From positions 14,563,149 through 14,627,148 of the forward strand of contig NC_045146.1 in assembly GCF_008831285.2 (NCBI RefSeq): DNA of 64,000 bases. Reading direction: 5' to 3'. The stretch comes from Nymphaea colorata. Lineage: Eukaryota > Streptophyta > Magnoliopsida > Nymphaeales > Nymphaeaceae. The notes beneath the pieces are model-generated. The model made no database searches and had not been told where the DNA came from. It saw only the letters and a program-made list of their open reading frames with translations. Position 1 is the stretch's first letter, and the number at the start of each line of letters is the position of its first letter. The position numbers and the translations under genes were made by a program. Positions 59,381 through 64,000 of the stretch are shown piece after piece.

Positions 59381-62203
59381 TGCTTTCCTGTGTGAACAGT
59401 GAGTAATTCTAGTGTGAACAGTGAGTAAGTAAGCTTAACAAAAAGAACAAGAATGAATGGGTAAGAAACACCGATGGAGGAGGTTAAGTTGCTTTTTGGG
59501 GAAGAAAAGAAAGGACTGCTAAGTTGGAAGGAAGAGGAAACCGAAAGCAAAAATGTGGGACCGTGACCGCAGTCGACCGACCATCGCAAGTCAGAAAGTT
59601 GCTATCTGAAGATGGAGACAGCGATATCTTCCTCTCGCTCTCCGTTCAGCCCCTCCGTTTTGGCAGCCCGTCTCTGTCACCACCCCCTGCCCTCCACCTT
59701 CCCTCCATGCTCCATCAAACTCCACTTCTTTCTCCTTTTTCTTCTTCTTGCACCATCGACGTTGATGTCGCTCTCCCCCACTTACCGATCGCTTCCCTCT
59801 TCCATCTCCATTCTGATGTTGTTTGACGATGATGTGTGCCGCAAATCTAGACGTGCACCGTCCAACATGGGCCAGTTCGGCTAGGTCGGAAGCGGCGCCC
59901 CCACGGTGGCAAGACCTAGGGGAAATGGGGTCCGCCGCCTTCCCGTCCCGATCTGACCCCTTCAGCCGCACTCATTGACGGACACCCGGCCACCAAGTCG
60001 TCCCAGTCCCTCCTTCACCCTCTTTACTGACGTCACCTCCACGATCACGAAGGCTGCCGGATAATCCATCGCAGTTCATTTTCAGGCTGATTACCTCAAA
60101 TCCCGGCCCCACCCTTTATTTTCCGGCCTTCTTTCTTATCTTCCTTGTCGCCGGCCCCACTTGCCGTGGTTAACAAGTCATGCGGACAGGCGATTGGACG
60201 TCGGCGGTGAAGGGGAAGCGAAGGACGAGCATTACCCTGTTTGCCGAATTGTGAAGTTCTTCCATTTAATAATTTATTAATCCGCGTCCTCGTCGCACCA
60301 AGAAACTCGCTTCCCTCTTTTGAATTCGCTTTCTTGCTTGTTGCTTCTTAAAAAATTCATAATTTAATACTAAATGTACTTTCTTCTTTAGAATAAAAGT
60401 TTTTCCTTCCACCCATCTCTTTGGACGCTTCTTGATGCACAGAAGAGAAGCTGTGGCCTGTGGGAAAGCAATGGTGTTCAACGAGCTGGCACAGTTTCGG
60501 GGTTATCTCTTTGGCCGGTCCGTAGGGCCCTTCTGGAGAAGACAGCGGCTTCCGTGGGCCTCAGCATCTGACGACCTCCCGACATAAGACTGCTGCTGCT
60601 GCTGCCCCATGTTGAGTTCAATAAAAAATTCTGCAGCGTCCAACCCCACCACACGTTCCTCGCCAATCTCTCTTCTTTTCTAATCGAGGATCATCCTTCC
60701 TCTCCTCTCACTCGCCCTTTTTATAACTTCGATTTAATTTGCTGCTGCTGCGTTTTTCTTGCTGTTCCGCTTACACCAACTATGGAAGACTGCTAGAACT
60801 TATTACTTAAGGACGGGCCTTATGGAGTGTCGACAGATTAGTGGTTCCCCCTCTGCCAAGATCCTTCGTTCTCAAAGCATGGTGATTACTGATTAGAGTT
60901 CCTTTTAGTCCTTTCCCTCCTCGCCAATCACCAGGTCTCTCTTCTTGGAGAAACGGATCCTTCTTCGCCGGCAAAATAACCGAGTGAAATGGTCTCAAGC
61001 ACCCACCTGATCTTCCACCTGCCATGGCGGCTGCCCACGAAGTCGTTGCTGTGCAATGGCTTCTGCACTATTCAGCTGCACCAACTTGTTTCTGTGGGCC
61101 TCTTCGATTCGATTGGCTGCCACCATCTTTTAGTATCAGACCTCCTTCCTCCAGGTTCAGGATTCAGGGGACCCCCCACACTCAATTCCTCAGCCGTTTG
61201 ATGTTTAGCTCAACGGATCAACCTAGACAAAAATTGAATTTCTTCTGCTCTGAATGAACTCAGCTCAGTAGACAGTTTGAGGTCATCAATAAGATGTTCA
61301 TAGTCGGACTGATCTCTATCTCCCCCTTCGCCTCTCAGTTTTGAAAGCTCTGATTGGACCAATATCAAATCATAAGAGGGAAGATCAATTGGACAGAAAA
61401 GAGGACTACAGTGGAAACGAAGCATGAATGAATTGCTACTGCGGGCCCTTTCGAGAGTGTATATACATCATCATCCTGTACAGTGCCCCAACTACTTATG
61501 TGGAAGGTGGATGCATAAGAACAAAGGACCATACGGAAATGAACATTCACATGGGAAGTGGATGGAATTCAAATTTGAAAGTATCACAAAGTGTGATGGC
61601 AGCTTTGAATTTGAAACATGAAAAACCAGAGAGAAGAGGGAGATGACGTAAAGCCTACTTCAAAACCATTGGGCTACAGTCGTGGGTGTCCTACTCCCTG
61701 GAATCTATGGCCTGACGTGCCGGTGGCCGTGCGATCTAATTATCGAATAATGGCGGAAGTTGGTGTAATGGACCATCATTGCATCTGTGCACAGTAGCAT
61801 GAGGCAAAAAAAGGGAGAAAGAAGAGAGGGAGAGAGAAAGGAAGTGGAGGGAAGAAGAAAAGTGAAAAGCAAACACAGAAAACACGGTTTGCTCTTTTGT
61901 CCCAGAACCAGGAAAGTTGCATGGGCCGGACCTTGAAATCGGGTCGGGTACGGGGTAGTTTCCGACCCGAAAGGCGAACTTGGTTGGTGCAGGGGATTTC
62001 CTGAAGGCTGACGCAGGGTTTGGACCCATCCGATGGTTGAATGAAGAGGCCGTCCCCCCACCCCGACAAGAAGGGTGTCAGTCACTTGGTTCCACTATTT
62101 AAGTAGTGGGGTGCTGCTTACAGTGATGTCACTTGTTGCAAGTTTCCGTATCCGTATCAGCAGCAGCACGTGGGACTCAACTTTCTTTCTCTTTCTCTTT
62201 ATT

Positions 62204-62234
<31 letters not shown>

Positions 62235-62541
62235 GTAAACTGAAATCTTGAAATAATTCAAATTGCAGGGAGAGATGTGATTCTATCTGGCTGGTCAAAC
62301 ATATGTGATCAAACACACTACATGATGCAACACATTGAACAGATCAAGCATGTTAATCAGGACAGTCCAATCATTTTATTAGATGGCCATGAATTTTTTT
62401 ATTTTTTATTTTTCCTTCCCGCTAACCACCACCTCCCTCCCCAACCCAATTGCTAGCTAGCTGGTCCACTGATTGATGCTGGCTGATGGAGCTGTCGGCA
62501 TTCCTCCTTAAATTCCCGCTACCCAATAACAGGCAGAGGCA

Positions 62542-62570
62542 GGGGGAGCCCAGCCTTGCCTGGCTCCCCC
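62542..62570. other. Perfect GC-rich hairpin
   Basis: GGGGGAGCC at 62542-62550 pairs without mismatch with GGCTCCCCC at 62562-62570 around an 11-nt loop. No flanking complementarity long enough for a plant miRNA precursor was seen. Confidence 0.6.
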
Positions 62571-62686
62571 GGCATCTACCCGGTCCTGGAAAAAATAAAA
62601 ACTGATTAGGGCTATCCTTTTTGTTTAGATAGCCAACCTTTGATTCAAGGGTAGAATCGGGTGACTTTGGATAGCTAGCTTTACAA

Positions 62687-62719
62687 TTATATATATATAT
62701 ATATATATATATCTATATC

Positions 62720-62769
<50 letters not shown>
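62687..62769. repeat. (AT)n(AG)n compound microsatellite
   Basis: Two AT runs separated by ATCTATATCT, followed by an AG run. Confidence 0.9.
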
Positions 62770-62770
<1 letters not shown>

Positions 62771-63192
62771 CGACACAGCCTGCAGTAGCAGGGTGCATAG
62801 TTTCGTTTCTTGAGTATCAATTCTATTCAAGTATAGGTGTCGATTCACGTCAGTATTAATTAACGCCGATCGCTCACTGAAGCGTCATCAAGCCATCGGG
62901 TGTGATGGGTACGTGAGGGGCAGCATGTCATCTCACCGACCAAGTGGTTCAAGTGTTCAGAGGCCGATCTTAGTTTCAGATAACATGCGAGGACCAGCAT
63001 CAACTTAAACATTATATCAGCCTCTCTCTCTCTCTCCCCACAATGAGAAAGTTAGAACGTGGTTCAGACGTGTATACGTAGAAGCTAAATCCAAGAGTAA
63101 AAACAGCAGAGGGTGAAGACGAGACAGACTAATGGATGGACGGAAGGCGTCACAGTGCTCACCATCAGCTACATTTACTAGGGTGGAAATGT

Positions 63193-63301
63193 CTAAATAT
63201 GCATGTTCATCCGCACCTTGGACAGCTTCTGTTTGAAAAAGTCGGGGCCTTCAGAGAACTTTTCTTCACCGCCATTCTGCATTAGGATGAATTCTTGCTG
63301 G
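63193..63301 (-). CDS. Probable last exon of a gene running in from the right edge (partial)
   Basis: On the minus strand a strong acceptor (13-T polypyrimidine tract, then CTCCTTCAG) is followed by an open stretch QQEFILMQNGGEEKFSEGPD, continuing FFKQKLSKVRMNMHI, and a stop at 63193-63195. The sequence is hydrophilic and looks like real coding DNA, unlike the flanks. The family is not recognised and no preceding exon was found within the window, so the gene would extend beyond 64000. A second AG four bases on (exon start 63297) is also possible. Confidence 0.4.
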
Positions 63302-64000
63302 CTGAAGGAGAAAAAAAAAAAAACACAGACAGCGGGTGGTTATTGGTGAGACAGCTATGACATCAAACCACAGTGTCTGGCCGGAAACTGGAGCCGTCTG
63401 TTTTTTCTGTTCTTCATCCCTGCCAAACCATGCCCATGGTGAAGCTCGTCAACCAGCCCAACTGCTAGCACCACTAACCGGCATTTTCTTTGTTTTTGTC
63501 CATTAAAAGAAAGAATTCTCATGGTTCCCAGAAGCTGAAATAGGTGCAACAACTGCCTGCACACTGTCTTTTATCAAATGAAGAAACAGTTTCAATTTTG
63601 GCTTCAATTCAACTGGTTCACTGAATCTTCCTTCTATTCGTCTGGACTCCATCTGTTTTAGTTTCATTGCACCCACTTGCTCAAGCTTTATTTTCGGATC
63701 AAGGACTCTGACTCTGTGTGTGCGTGTGTCTCTCTCTCTCCCCCGTTCCTTCTTGGAGTAGGGGACGTTTCATGTGGTGGTGGTCACATCGAGTTCTAAT
63801 AAGTACCACAATGAAATAAATTGAGGGGGGTATATTACTAAATAAGGGAGAAGGGAGAGTGCCGAGTCGACTGATGGCCACCGCAGTGTGCTGTGCCGGA
63901 CCGTGAACAGAGACACTCCCGCTTGGCTGTCTAACCGAATTTGGAACTGCTCCACCAAACACCTACCCCGACACAGATGGGATACACAGTGGCTTAACTT
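63302..64000. other. Right-edge region, no gene resolved
   Basis: If the exon at 63193-63301 is real, this is intron of that gene. There are short GT/CT runs near 63715-63745. The open frames at 63355-63564 and 63699-63962 are not recognised. Confidence 0.4.

Larger units (their letters stand above)
59100..63192. other. Spacer between the GRAS gene and the right-edge gene
   Basis: GC-richer promoter-like DNA to about 60250, then mixed sequence with CT/GA and AT microsatellites (59325-59380, 62206-62234, 62687-62769). A perfect 9-bp GC-rich hairpin lies at 62542-62570. Short open frames (59524-59971, 60478-60666, 60989-61257, 61705-62085) have no recognisable content. No RNA gene was identified. 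Confidence 0.5.

Noticed and set aside
62557-62577. TGCCTGGCTCCC, identical to the first 12 bases of miR160
   Set aside because: The match stops after 12 bases, it lies on the 3' arm of a short 9-bp hairpin, and no extended precursor foldback was seen.
1-64000. tRNA, rRNA, CRISPR array, LTR retrotransposon or organelle insertion
   Set aside because: No cloverleaf B-box pattern, rRNA sequence, regular spacer array, paired LTRs with polyprotein motifs, or plastid/mitochondrial gene was seen on reading both strands; a covariance-model and repeat-library search would be needed to exclude diverged copies.

Overview
This is a window of plant nuclear chromosome, almost certainly from a flowering plant. 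Genes are split by introns of 0.1 to 2.9 kb, the proteins are plant families (a QUASIMODO-type Golgi methyltransferase, a secreted SBT1-type subtilase, an AE7/MIP18-type protein, an NFD6-like organelle protein, a Sec14-type lipid-transfer protein, a GRAS regulator), and the spaces between genes are AT-rich with long (TA)n and (GA)n runs and short transposon-like repeats. The species cannot be named from the sequence. There is no operon, phage, CRISPR or organelle-genome structure.

Layout, left to right. 1-1.9 kb: AT-rich DNA with one MITE-like element. 1.9-8.9 kb (+): PMT28-like methyltransferase, seven exons. 9-11.4 kb: 3' flank and low-complexity DNA. 11.4-13.9 kb (-): intronless subtilase with a clear TATA box. 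14-17.6 kb: repeat-rich spacer. 17.6-24.7 kb (+): AE7/MIP18 homologue (cytosolic Fe-S assembly), five exons, whose first intron looks like a minor-spliceosome AT-AG intron. 26.4-29.6 kb (+): small NFD6-like gene with a 20-nt last coding exon and a likely intron-retention isoform. 30.6-31.1 kb: two-copy tandem repeat. 31.4-35.3 kb (-): Sec14/CRAL-TRIO gene, five coding exons, with a nearly perfect 133-bp tandem duplication in one intron. 36.3-37.9 kb (-): an unidentified chain of exon-like segments. 38-48 kb: gene-poor, AT-rich, full of diverged tandem and inverted repeats. 48.6-50.5 kb (+): conserved small plant protein of unknown function, three exons, preceded by an ACGT-rich tandem repeat. 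52.6-53.3 kb: an isolated GC-rich island, open on both strands, not recognised. 54.3-55.2 kb: two more MITE-like elements. 56.8-58.9 kb (-): intronless GRAS gene of the SCL4/SCL7 type with a 19-glutamine run and a 19-codon upstream ORF. 63.2-63.3 kb (-): a probable last exon of a gene that starts beyond the right edge.

The genes do not form a pathway; they are ordinary neighbours on a plant chromosome. I found no convincing new biological system. The most interesting points are the AT-AG U12-type intron in the AE7 homologue, the NFD6-like micro-exon with an alternative end, the uORF on the GRAS gene, the ACGT repeat upstream of the unknown gene, and a family of 150-170 bp terminal-inverted-repeat elements. 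Gene models were built by eye from splice sites and remembered family sequence; none has been checked by alignment or transcripts. Some open frames in the supplied material begin at GTG or TTG, so starts here were moved to the first real ATG.
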